Below, one piece after another: positions 57,054 through 64,000 of a stretch of 64,000 bases of DNA; the stretch's first letter is position 1, and each line of letters starts with the position of its first letter. This DNA comes from Comamonas sp. Lineage in GTDB: Bacteria > Pseudomonadota > Gammaproteobacteria > Burkholderiales > Burkholderiaceae_C. The stretch covers positions 62,001-126,000 of the forward strand of contig JAITLR010000013.1 of NCBI GenBank assembly GCA_031277805.1. The letters run 5' to 3'. The notes under the pieces are model-generated. The model ran no database searches and was not told the DNA's origin. It saw only the letters and a program-made list of their open reading frames with translations. The position numbers and the translations under genes are program-made.

Positions 57054-57863
57054 TCATGCAGCCAGAAAATCCCGAATCGCAAACAGCGTCGCGTCGGGCG
57101 ATTCCGTCATCTGGTTGTGGCCGTTGGGGATCATCTGAACCTTCACGGTCTTGCCTGCGGCCCTGGCTGCATCCATCAGCCCCTTGGCCGCCTTGGGTGG
57201 CGTCATCTGGTCCTGTTCGCCCAGCACGAACAGAACCGGGCAGGTGATCTGCGCCATGGCTGCTTCGCCACCCGCATAGCTGTCACAAGCCTTGAAGCCC
57301 GCATGCAGCAGATTCGTGGAGGTATTGCTGGCCAGTACGCGTCGACCCAGGGCCATGCCGGCGCCAAAGACCCAGCTGCCTGCGCCATTGGGCGGCGCCA
57401 GCGTGGCGCGCGAGAAGGTGTTGACCATCTGTATGGCTTTCTCGGGCGTATTCAGCGCAGATTCCAGCAGCGCGGGGGATACCTTCATGGGAAAGGCCGT
57501 ACCCACCAGCACCAGATGGCTGACGCGCTCCCGCAGCCTGGCCGCAGTCTCCATGGCAATCAGGCTGCCCCAGCTATGGCCTATCAGGGCAGCGCTGCGC
57601 AATCCGGCAGCATCCATCAGCGCGACGATGAAGGTCGCAGCTTCTTCGACGGTTTGCGGGGCCTGGCCGCCGCTTTTGCAATGGCCGGGCAAGTCGATGG
57701 CCAGGACGTTCCAGCCGTGATTGGCCATATAGCGGCTTTGCAGCGCCCAGACGCTGTGGTCGCAGAGCACGCCGTGGATGAAGATGGCCGTGGGCTTGGC
57801 TGCATCGAAAGCCTTGCCGCCGGTATAGGCATAGATTTTGGTGTTGTTGATTTCTAAAAACAT
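57054..57863 (-). CDS. Alpha/beta hydrolase
   Basis: The 269-residue protein has FIHGVLCDHSVWALQSRYMA, the nucleophile motif LIGHSWGSLIAMET (Ser about residue 97), an acidic residue in LGEQDQMTPP and His in IPNGHNQMTE. The start codon lies inside the repeat element at 57852-57912, with a GGAG six bases upstream. The substrate is unknown; it sits 17 bases ahead of the PoNi-like gene and may be co-transcribed with it. Confidence 0.85.
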   Translation of the reverse strand: MFLEINNTKIYAYTGGKAFDAAKPTAIFIHGVLCDHSVWALQSRYMANHGWNVLAIDLPGHCKSGGQAPQTVEEAATFIVALMDAAGLRSAALIGHSWGSLIAMETAARLRERVSHLVLVGTAFPMKVSPALLESALNTPEKAIQMVNTFSRATLAPPNGAGSWVFGAGMALGRRVLASNTSTNLLHAGFKACDSYAGGEAAMAQITCPVLFVLGEQDQMTPPKAAKGLMDAARAAGKTVKVQMIPNGHNQMTESPDATLFAIRDFLAA

Positions 57864-57912
57864 AGCTGTCTCCGCAATATGGGTAAGCGCTAGAGGCTGT
57901 TTTTTATATAAA
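57852..57912. repeat. ATAGCTG-type intergenic repeat at the hydrolase start
   Basis: TTCTAAAAACATAGCTG (57852-57868) is identical to bases 22399-22415, inside another gene. The rest, GGTAAGCGCTAGAGGCTGTT, matches the AGCGCTAGAGG form I know from Comamonadaceae intergenic repeats. The start codon of the hydrolase gene is part of it. Confidence 0.6.
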
Positions 57913-57932
57913 TGGGGATCGGCGTAGGATCG

Positions 57933-58355
57933 TCAAAGATCGGGAATCAGCCGCTTGCCCAGGCTCAGCGTCCGGTCGTCGGCGTAGCCCAGGCTTTCGT
58001 AGAAGGAGATCACCGCCTCATTGCCCGCACGCACCTGCAGGTTGAGCTTGGGGCAGCCCAGCTCGCTCAGTGCCTGCTCGGCGCGTTGCACCAGTTGGCG
58101 TGCATGGCCCTGGCGCTGATGCGCAGGATGCACGGCCAGGTAGTTGATCCAGCCGCGGTGGCCGTCATAGCCCACCATGATGCTGGCAATGATCTCGCCA
58201 TTAGGGGCACACCCTACCCAGAACAGATCGGGCGAGACGCTGAGCTTGCGCGCAATGTCCTTGTACGGATCGTTCCAGGGCCGGGTCAGCTCGCAGTCAT
58301 GCCATAGCCGGACCACAGCCTCGGTGTCTGCCAGCGTGAAGGCTCGAACCTGCAT
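57933..58355 (-). CDS. GNAT-family N-acetyltransferase (YpeA-like)
   Basis: The 140-residue protein has the acetyl-CoA site HPAHQRQGHARQLVQRAEQA (about residues 76-95) and the end SLGYADDRTLSLGKRL, as in YpeA/Aat-type acetyltransferases. Its ATG shares a base with the stop of the upstream gene (TGATG), so the pair is translationally coupled. The acceptor substrate is unknown. Confidence 0.87.
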   Translation of the reverse strand: MQVRAFTLADTEAVVRLWHDCELTRPWNDPYKDIARKLSVSPDLFWVGCAPNGEIIASIMVGYDGHRGWINYLAVHPAHQRQGHARQLVQRAEQALSELGCPKLNLQVRAGNEAVISFYESLGYADDRTLSLGKRLIPDL

Positions 58356-59653
58356 CAGACGGCTTTCTCGGCCGCCTTCAGCGCACGCTTGAGGTCGTCG
58401 ATCAGGTCGTCGGCGTCTTCCAGGCCTATCGACAACCGGATCGTGCCCTGGCCAATACCAGCCTGGGCCAGCGCTTCGTCCGTCATGCGGAAATGGGTGG
58501 TGCTGGCGGGGTGGATCACTAGCGAACGGCAGTCGCCCACATTGGCCAGATGGCTGAAGACCTTCAGCGTTTCGATGAACTTCTTGCCCTGGTTGCGGTT
58601 GCCGGCAATGTCAAAGCTGAACACCGAGCCGGCGCCGCGCGGCAGCAGCTTCTGGGCCAGAGCGTGGGAGGGATGGGTCTCCAGCATGGGGTGGCCCACG
58701 CGACTGACCAGCGGGTGGGTGGCGAGGAACTGCACCACTTTTTCGGTGTTGCGCATATGGCGTTCCATGCGCAGCGGCAGGGTTTCGATGCCTTGCAGGA
58801 TCAGCCAGGCACTGTGCGGGCTCATGCAGGCGCCGAAGTCACGCAGGCCCTCGCGGCGGGCGCGCAGCAGGAAAGCACCGGTGGTGGACTCCTCGCTGAA
58901 CACCATGTTGTGAAAGCCGTCATAAGGCTGGGTCAGCTCGGGGAATTTGCCCGACTTTTCCCAGTCAAAGCTGCCGCCATCGACGACGATGCCGCCGATC
59001 ACCGTGCCGTGACCGGACAAAAACTTGGTGGCCGAGTGGTAGACGATGTCCGCGCCATGCTCGAAAGGCTTGATCAGCCAGGGCGAAGTCAGGGTCGAGT
59101 CCACCAGCAGCGGCACACCCGCCTCATGTGCAATCGCAGACACCGTAGGAATGTCCAGCACATCGAGACCGGGATTGCCCACGGTTTCGCCAAAGAACAG
59201 CTTGGTGTTGGGGCGCACGGCGGCACGCCAGCCATCAATGTCGCCGGGCTTGACAAAGGTGGTCTCAATGCCGAAGCGCGCCAGCGTGTAGTGCAGCAGG
59301 TTCTGCGAGCCGCCATACAGGGCCGTGCTGGCCACGATATGGCTGCCCGCGCCCATCAGCGTGGCAATGGACAGGTGCAGAGCCGCCTGGCCGCTGGCCA
59401 CGGCAATCGCGCCCACGCCGCCTTCGAGTGCCGAGACGCGTTGCTCTAGCACCGCGTTGGTGGGGTTGGAGATGCGGCTGTAGACATGGCCGGGGCGCTC
59501 CAGATTGAACAGGCTGGCCGCGTGGTCGCTGGATTCGAAGACGAAGGAGGTCGTCAGATGGATGGGCGTGGCGCGTGCGCCGGTGGCAGGGTCGGGCTGG
59601 GCGCCTGCATGCAGGCTCAGGGTGTCAAAGCCGGGGTCTGAGTAACCGGGCAT
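58355..59653 (-). CDS. metY: O-acetylhomoserine sulfhydrylase (O-acetylhomoserine aminocarboxypropyltransferase)
   Basis: This PLP enzyme makes homocysteine directly from O-acetylhomoserine and sulfide. MPGYSDPGFDTLSLHAGAQP (start 59653) is the usual N-terminus. SRISNPTNAVLEQRVSALEG, the PLP Lys in YHSATKFLSGHG (about residue 204) and VGDCRSLVIHPASTTH are present. The length is 432 residues. No SAM riboswitch is visible upstream. Translationally coupled to the downstream acetyltransferase. Confidence 0.93.
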   Translation of the reverse strand: MPGYSDPGFDTLSLHAGAQPDPATGARATPIHLTTSFVFESSDHAASLFNLERPGHVYSRISNPTNAVLEQRVSALEGGVGAIAVASGQAALHLSIATLMGAGSHIVASTALYGGSQNLLHYTLARFGIETTFVKPGDIDGWRAAVRPNTKLFFGETVGNPGLDVLDIPTVSAIAHEAGVPLLVDSTLTSPWLIKPFEHGADIVYHSATKFLSGHGTVIGGIVVDGGSFDWEKSGKFPELTQPYDGFHNMVFSEESTTGAFLLRARREGLRDFGACMSPHSAWLILQGIETLPLRMERHMRNTEKVVQFLATHPLVSRVGHPMLETHPSHALAQKLLPRGAGSVFSFDIAGNRNQGKKFIETLKVFSHLANVGDCRSLVIHPASTTHFRMTDEALAQAGIGQGTIRLSIGLEDADDLIDDLKRALKAAEKAV

Positions 59654-59905
59654 CGCTTGTCTCCGTGAATTGTTTTGCGAGGATTTGCACTGCATTACGT
59701 GTGCAGTCAAATGATTGTTTTGTCGATTTGACGAATAAATATGTAGAAATTCATACCTTTCGTCATTGTTTTGATTCCTGTGGATCTGGCCCATTGTGGG
59801 CTATATTTGTGCACGCACTTGCATTCTGCGTACGGCAATGCCGCATGTGCTGACACGTGCAGGACAAAAGCTGCCAGAGTGCCCATCAGATTTCGGAGAA
59901 AAGCA
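59654..59905. promoter_or_regulatory. Divergent promoter region between metY and the CBS-domain gene
   Basis: 252 bases with an AT-rich centre (about 59700-59770). It should contain both divergent promoters; no sharp motif could be assigned. Confidence 0.4.
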
Positions 59906-60361
59906 ATGAAAGTAAGTGACATCCTGCGCGTCAAGGGCAACACCCTCTATACGGTGTCACCAGACGAGAGCCTGGCCGCTGCGGTGCAGGTGATGTCGGA
60001 CAAGGACATCGGCTCGCTGGTGGTCATGGAGCATGGCGATGTGGTGGGCATGCTCACCTTCCGCGAAGTGATTCAGGGCTTTGTGAAAACCGGTGGCGTG
60101 GACAGTGTCACCGTGCGTGGTGCCATGGACGATGCGCCCATGACCTGCACCATGGAAACCGATATGGACGAGGTGCGCCGCATGATGCTGGACCGCCATG
60201 CGCGCTATATGCCCGTGATGGACAAGCGCATGCTGATGGGCGTGATTTCGCTGTATGACGTGGCCAAGGCTGTGGTGGACAGCCAGAACTTCGAGAACCG
60301 CATGCTCAAGGCCTATATCCGTGACTGGCCCGAGGGTGAGCGTCAGGGCGCCGCTGACTGA
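59906..60361 (+). CDS. CBS-domain protein
   Basis: The start at 59906 (MKVSDILRVKGNTLYTVSPD) has GGAG upstream and gives a 151-residue protein made of two CBS repeats: SPDESLAAAVQVMSDKDIGS with VGMLTFREVIQG, and DEVRRMMLDRHARYMPVMD with MGVISLYDVAKAV. CBS pairs bind adenosine nucleotides and often control partner enzymes; the partner is unknown. Confidence 0.88.
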   Translation: MKVSDILRVKGNTLYTVSPDESLAAAVQVMSDKDIGSLVVMEHGDVVGMLTFREVIQGFVKTGGVDSVTVRGAMDDAPMTCTMETDMDEVRRMMLDRHARYMPVMDKRMLMGVISLYDVAKAVVDSQNFENRMLKAYIRDWPEGERQGAAD

Positions 60362-60387
60362 GCCACCGGGCCATCGGTTCAGAGATC

Positions 60388-60425
60388 AAACCCCGCAGCT
60401 GCTCTGGTTGCGGGGTTTGTCTTTT
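60388..60425 (+). terminator. Rho-independent terminator after the CBS gene
   Basis: AAACCCCGCA and TGCGGGGTTT form a 10-bp stem followed by a short gap and TTTTT at 60421-60425. Confidence 0.88.
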
Positions 60426-60690
60426 TACAAGGTAAAAAGCATCTTTGGCACTTGCCCATCAAGCGAAAAATGCTATTAATTCCATAGTAAAGGCCATGAA
60501 TGCTCTACAGCGCCTGTGGAGAGAACCTGACCTGGATGCGTAGCCTGGGCCAGGAGCAAATGGCTGCTGGTGACTGGAATCAGCCGCGCGTTGACATCAG
60601 CCCCTGTCTGGAAACCCTGGACAGCAGCTGGCTGCCTGCTGGCCATGCCGCCGGGTTCACATCCGGCGTGCTGGCGATAGGCCGCTGTCA
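60426..60690. other. Intergenic region with no supported gene
   Basis: Only weak overlapping frames (60500-60787 plus and 60476-60691 minus) are present. Neither has a credible ribosome site or protein-like composition. Confidence 0.4.
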
Positions 60691-60903
60691 TCAGCTGCGC
60701 TTGCGCAGGCCTTTAAACAGAAGCCCCACAAAGCACAGCAAGGCGATGCCCAGGCCAACCATCATGCTGATGACGGCCTTTCCGTAGCCGCAGGCGTATT
60801 GGCCCGCGCAGCGCGAGGGGGCGAATTCGTCGAACAGCAGGCCGCCAATACCGCCCACGACGATGGACAACAAGGCAGAGGCCAGCACAAACAGCAGCTT
60901 CAT
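60691..60903 (-). CDS. Small membrane protein of unknown function
   Basis: Starting at 60903 (MKLLFVLASALLSIVVGG) the protein is 70 residues, with two hydrophobic segments (the N-terminal one and VISMMVGLGIALLCFVGLLF) and a Lys/Arg-rich end. A pair of Cys lies between the segments (RCAGQYACGYG). No family is recognised; the gene is plausible because of its composition but is short. Confidence 0.6.
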   Translation of the reverse strand: MKLLFVLASALLSIVVGGIGGLLFDEFAPSRCAGQYACGYGKAVISMMVGLGIALLCFVGLLFKGLRKRS

Positions 60904-61010
60904 GCCGGCAACTGTAGTTGGCAAGGCAAACGGCGGTCAACGCAGTGCAACCCGAATTGCCGGAGCAGGCCTGTGCAGGCGGGCTGTCACTTCAACGATA
61001 ATCATTGCCC

Positions 61011-62108
61011 ATGAGCGGCAATACCTTCGGCACAATTTTCACGGTCACCAACTTTGGTGAATCCCACGGCCCGGCCATTGGCTGTGTGATTGATGGCTGC
61101 CCTCCGGGCATGGAGCTGAGCGAGGCAGACATCCAGTTCGATCTGGACCGCCGCCGCCCCGGCACTAGCAAGTTCGTGACCCAGCGCAACGAACCCGATG
61201 CGGTGGAAATCCTCTCTGGCGTCTACGAAGGCAAGACCACGGGTACGCCGATTGCGCTGCTGATCCGCAATACCGACCAGCGCAGCAAGGACTACTCCAA
61301 TATCGCCCAGAGCTTTCGCCCCGGGCATGCCGACTATGCCTACTTCCAGAAATACGGCATCCGTGACCCGCGCGGCGGCGGCCGCTCCTCGGCCCGTCTG
61401 ACGGCGCCCACGGTGGCGGCCGGTGCCGTGGCCAAGAAGTGGCTGAAACAAAAATTCGGCACCGAGTTCCATGCCTGCATGACACAGGTGGGCGAGCTGT
61501 CCCTGCCTTTCGAGAGCTGGGAGCATGTGCAGAGCAACCCGTTTTTCGCGCCCGTGGCCGATGTGAGCCGCTATGAGGAATACATGGAGCAGCTGCGCAA
61601 GAGCGGCGACTCCTGCGGCGCTGCGCTGCGCGTGAGCGCCAGCAATATGCCGGTCGGCCTGGGTCAGCCTCTGTACGACCGCCTGGACGCCGACATTGCC
61701 TACGCCATGATGGGTCTGAACGCCGTCAAGGCCGTGGAGATCGGCGCCGGCTTTGACAGCGTTTCTCAGCGCGGCACCACGCACGGCGATTCGCTGAGCC
61801 CTGAGGGGTTCCGCAGCAATAATGCGGGCGGCATCGTGGGCGGCATCAGCACGGGCCAGGACCTGGAAGTGCGCATCGGCATCAAGCCCACCAGCTCCAT
61901 CATCACGCCACGCGAGTCGATTGATGTGCATGGCAACAGCACCGAGGTCATCACCAAGGGCCGTCACGACCCCTGCGTTGGCATCCGCGCCGCGCCGATT
62001 GCCGAGGCGCTGCTGGCGCTGGTGGTGATGGATCATGCGCTGCGCCACCGCGCTCAGTGCGGCGATGTGGATTCCGGCCTCAAGCCCATTCCTGCATCGG
62101 CGGCCTGA
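61011..62108 (+). CDS. aroC: Chorismate synthase
   Basis: AroC makes chorismate from EPSP with reduced FMN, the last common step to aromatic amino acids. The start at 61011 gives [78 protein letters not shown] and [16 protein letters not shown] are the family motifs. The length is 365 residues. Confidence 0.96.
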   Translation: MSGNTFGTIFTVTNFGESHGPAIGCVIDGCPPGMELSEADIQFDLDRRRPGTSKFVTQRNEPDAVEILSGVYEGKTTGTPIALLIRNTDQRSKDYSNIAQSFRPGHADYAYFQKYGIRDPRGGGRSSARLTAPTVAAGAVAKKWLKQKFGTEFHACMTQVGELSLPFESWEHVQSNPFFAPVADVSRYEEYMEQLRKSGDSCGAALRVSASNMPVGLGQPLYDRLDADIAYAMMGLNAVKAVEIGAGFDSVSQRGTTHGDSLSPEGFRSNNAGGIVGGISTGQDLEVRIGIKPTSSIITPRESIDVHGNSTEVITKGRHDPCVGIRAAPIAEALLALVVMDHALRHRAQCGDVDSGLKPIPASAA

Positions 62109-62169
62109 CCGGTACTCTGACATCGGCCACACCGCGTTCTGCGGTACAACCACGACTCAGGAGAGTTCG

Positions 62170-63996
62170 ATGGTTGCAGCAATTTCTCAAAAAAATCAAC
62201 GCCAGCCCCGCGCCAGTTCGCCGGGCTGGCGTTGTGCTTTGCGCGGTCTGGGTGCGGCCCTGTTGGCGCTGGGCCTGGTGTCCTGCGGTGGCGGCAATGT
62301 CGTGCGCCCATCCAGCATGCAGATCACGCTGCTGGGTTTCAACGACTTTCACGGCAACCTGGAGCCGCCCCGGCAGGCCGTGGTTGCGCAGAATGCCCAG
62401 GGCCGCAATGTCAGCGTGCCCGCAGGCGGCGCGGCCTATATGGCCCAGGCCATCGCCGAGCGCCGCGCGGCCAACCGCCATGTGGCGCTGGTCACGGCAG
62501 GGGACATGATTGGGGCCTCACCCATTGTCTCGTCGCTGTTTCTGGACGAGCCGACCATCGAGGCGCTGAACCTGATGAAGGTGGACTTTGCCGCCACCGG
62601 CAATCATGAGTACGACCAGGGTTATGCCGAGCTGCTGCGCATGCAGGGCGGCGGCTGCGAGAAATTCACGAGCAAACAGCCTTGCCAGCTCAGCAAGCCC
62701 TTCAAGGGCGCGGATTTTCAGTATCTGGCGGCCAATACGCTGCGCAACGACGGCCAGCCGCTGTTTCCAGCAACGGGCGTGAAGTTCTTCGAGCAGGACG
62801 GTCTGCGCATAGGTGTGGGCTTTATCGGCATGACGCTCAGGAACACGCCGCACATGGTACGCCCCAGCGGGGTCAAGGGCTTGACCTTCACCGGCGAGGC
62901 GCTGACTGCCAACGCGCTGACTCCGCAGCTGCGAGCCCAGGGCGCGGATGTCATCGTGGTGCTGGTTCACGAAGGCGGCGCCACCACCTCAAGCCTGCAG
63001 GACGATAGCTGCCAAGGCCTGTCTGGCGATATCGTGCCCATTCTTGAACAGCTCTCCAGCGAGGTGGATGTGGTGATCTCCGGCCACACCCATCGCTCCT
63101 ACCTCTGCGACTACGCCAAGGTCGATGCCCGCAAGCCGTTTTTGCTGACCAGCGCCGGTTTGTACGGCACTTTGTTGACCGAGGTGCAGCTCACCGTCGA
63201 TGCCAAAACGCGCCGCGTGTCGCACCGATCGGCGCGCCAGAACATTGTGCAGGGTGAGGCGTTCACCGCCAGCTCCGGCCCGGTGGCGCTGCAGCGCGAC
63301 TTTCCTGTCTATGCAGCCGATGCTGCCGTCGCCCAACTGGTGGCGCGCTACAAGGCTGCAGCCCGGCCGCTGGCTGAGGCCAGCGTTGGGTGGTTGGCAG
63401 CGGCAGCCAGCCGCGTGCCGCAAGCCAATGGCGAAAGCGTGATGGGCCGGATGGTGGCGGACTCCATCCTGGCCGCTACCGAGGACGAGACGGCAGGCGG
63501 TGCGCAACTGGCCTTGATGAACTCTGGAGGCGTGCGCGCTGATCTGGTGCCGGCGGCCGATGGCAGCGTGAACTACGGGCAGCTTTTCAGCGTCCAGCCT
63601 TTTGGCAACACGCTGATGGTGATGAGTTTGACGGGCGCGCAGCTGCATCAGGCACTGGAGCAGCAGTTTGCCAGCGGGACCAACACCGTCGATGCGCCGC
63701 GCATTCTGCAGGTCTCTCGGGGCTTCAGCTATCGCTTTGATCGCAGCCAGCCTGCGGGACAACGCGTGAGCGATATGCGTTTGAATGGACAGTTGCTGAC
63801 TCCCGCCCGGAGCTACCGCGTCGGCATGCAAAGCTATCTGGGTACCGGTGGCGACAACTTCAGCGTCTTCACACAAGGCATGGATGTGGTGGGCGGCATG
63901 CTGGATCTGGATGCGCTGGTGGCGCATATACAGGCACAAAGCCAGCAGGCGCCCATGCTGCTACCTTTGCAGGAGCGCATCACGCGTGTCCATTAA
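62170..63996 (+). CDS. Lipoprotein bifunctional metallophosphatase / 5'-nucleotidase
   Basis: The start at 62170 has AGGAG upstream and gives 608 residues. A lipoprotein signal ends LGLVSCGGGN (Cys about residue 39). The metallophosphatase domain follows, with GFNDFHGNLEP, VTAGDMIG, ATGNHEYDQG and ISGHTHRSYLCD, then the 5'-nucleotidase C-terminal domain with MNSGGVRADL and YFGQLFSVQPFGN-like NYGQLFSVQPFGNTLMVMSL. It should release nucleosides or phosphate in the periplasm. The stop at 63994-63996 is inside the window, so the gene is complete. Confidence 0.92.
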   Translation: MVAAISQKNQRQPRASSPGWRCALRGLGAALLALGLVSCGGGNVVRPSSMQITLLGFNDFHGNLEPPRQAVVAQNAQGRNVSVPAGGAAYMAQAIAERRAANRHVALVTAGDMIGASPIVSSLFLDEPTIEALNLMKVDFAATGNHEYDQGYAELLRMQGGGCEKFTSKQPCQLSKPFKGADFQYLAANTLRNDGQPLFPATGVKFFEQDGLRIGVGFIGMTLRNTPHMVRPSGVKGLTFTGEALTANALTPQLRAQGADVIVVLVHEGGATTSSLQDDSCQGLSGDIVPILEQLSSEVDVVISGHTHRSYLCDYAKVDARKPFLLTSAGLYGTLLTEVQLTVDAKTRRVSHRSARQNIVQGEAFTASSGPVALQRDFPVYAADAAVAQLVARYKAAARPLAEASVGWLAAAASRVPQANGESVMGRMVADSILAATEDETAGGAQLALMNSGGVRADLVPAADGSVNYGQLFSVQPFGNTLMVMSLTGAQLHQALEQQFASGTNTVDAPRILQVSRGFSYRFDRSQPAGQRVSDMRLNGQLLTPARSYRVGMQSYLGTGGDNFSVFTQGMDVVGGMLDLDALVAHIQAQSQQAPMLLPLQERITRVH

Positions 63997-64000
63997 TCAG

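Noticed and set aside
59654..59905. SAM riboswitch upstream of metY
   Set aside because: No conserved riboswitch pattern was seen in the 252-base gap; a protein regulator is more likely.
60476..60787. Two overlapping frames on opposite strands after the CBS gene
   Set aside because: No ribosome site, no protein-like composition; left as non-coding.

Overview
The window looks like a chromosomal segment of a betaproteobacterium of the family Comamonadaceae, most likely Comamonas or a close relative. The evidence is the GC-rich coding style, the gene order scpB-rluB-ndk-rlmN-pilF-rodZ-ispG-hisS-yfgM-bamB-der-hfq-hflX-hflK-hflC-hisZ-purA, and short intergenic repeats of types I associate with that family. 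The genus is an inference; no rRNA gene is present. I found no tRNA, rRNA or complete insertion sequence.

Layout. (1) 1-20.8 kb is a dense plus-strand housekeeping block: rRNA modification (rluD end, rluB, rlmN), chromosome segregation (scpB), nucleotide metabolism (ndk, purA, a phosphoribosyltransferase), isoprenoid synthesis (ispG), translation (hisS), envelope biogenesis (pilF, rodZ, yfgM, bamB), ribosome assembly (der) and the hfq-hflX-hflK-hflC-hisZ-purA cluster. It closes with a strong terminator near 20.8 kb. (2) 21.0-25.2 kb holds a beta-propeller protein, a polysaccharide deacetylase-like protein, a fatty acid hydroxylase-family protein and an EI24/CysZ-like membrane protein. (3) 25.1-30.4 kb is a nitrogen regulation block: glnA with visible NtrC sites and a sigma-54 promoter, a small periplasmic unknown, then ntrB and ntrC. 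(4) 30.5-32.1 kb has an unknown gene and exonuclease III. (5) 32.2-41.9 kb is a complete-looking type I-F CRISPR-Cas locus (cas1, cas2-3 fusion, csy1, csy2, csy3, cas6f) with an array of 12 repeats and 11 spacers. csy2 is split by a frameshift near 38,690, which would disable the Csy surveillance complex if it is real.

(6) 41.9-45.6 kb has a PPP-type metallophosphatase, folA and thyA on the minus strand, and a small lipoprotein. (7) 45.6-49.7 kb is the most unusual accessory region. A NarL-type response regulator and sensor kinase, with AT-rich sequence around them, face three genes for exported proteins. The first of these has a mature part almost free of charged residues and made mainly of Ala, Gly, Ser, Thr and Asn. 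A 13-bp perfect hairpin separates the first two. The arrangement recalls regulated fibre or matrix operons, but the function is unknown. (8) 49.7-64 kb returns to ordinary metabolism: an FAD-linked dehydrogenase with a neighbouring LysR regulator, DUF2069 and YihY membrane proteins, an Mpo1-like protein, two alpha/beta hydrolases, a PoNi-like (DUF1911) immunity protein without a visible toxin, a GNAT acetyltransferase translationally coupled to an O-acetylhomoserine sulfhydrylase, a CBS-domain protein, chorismate synthase and a lipoprotein 5'-nucleotidase.

The strongest leads are the exported-protein cluster with its two-component system, the csy2 frameshift, the orphan PoNi-like gene, and a dispersed 85-110 bp element with ends related to GACTTACGCAAA seen three times.
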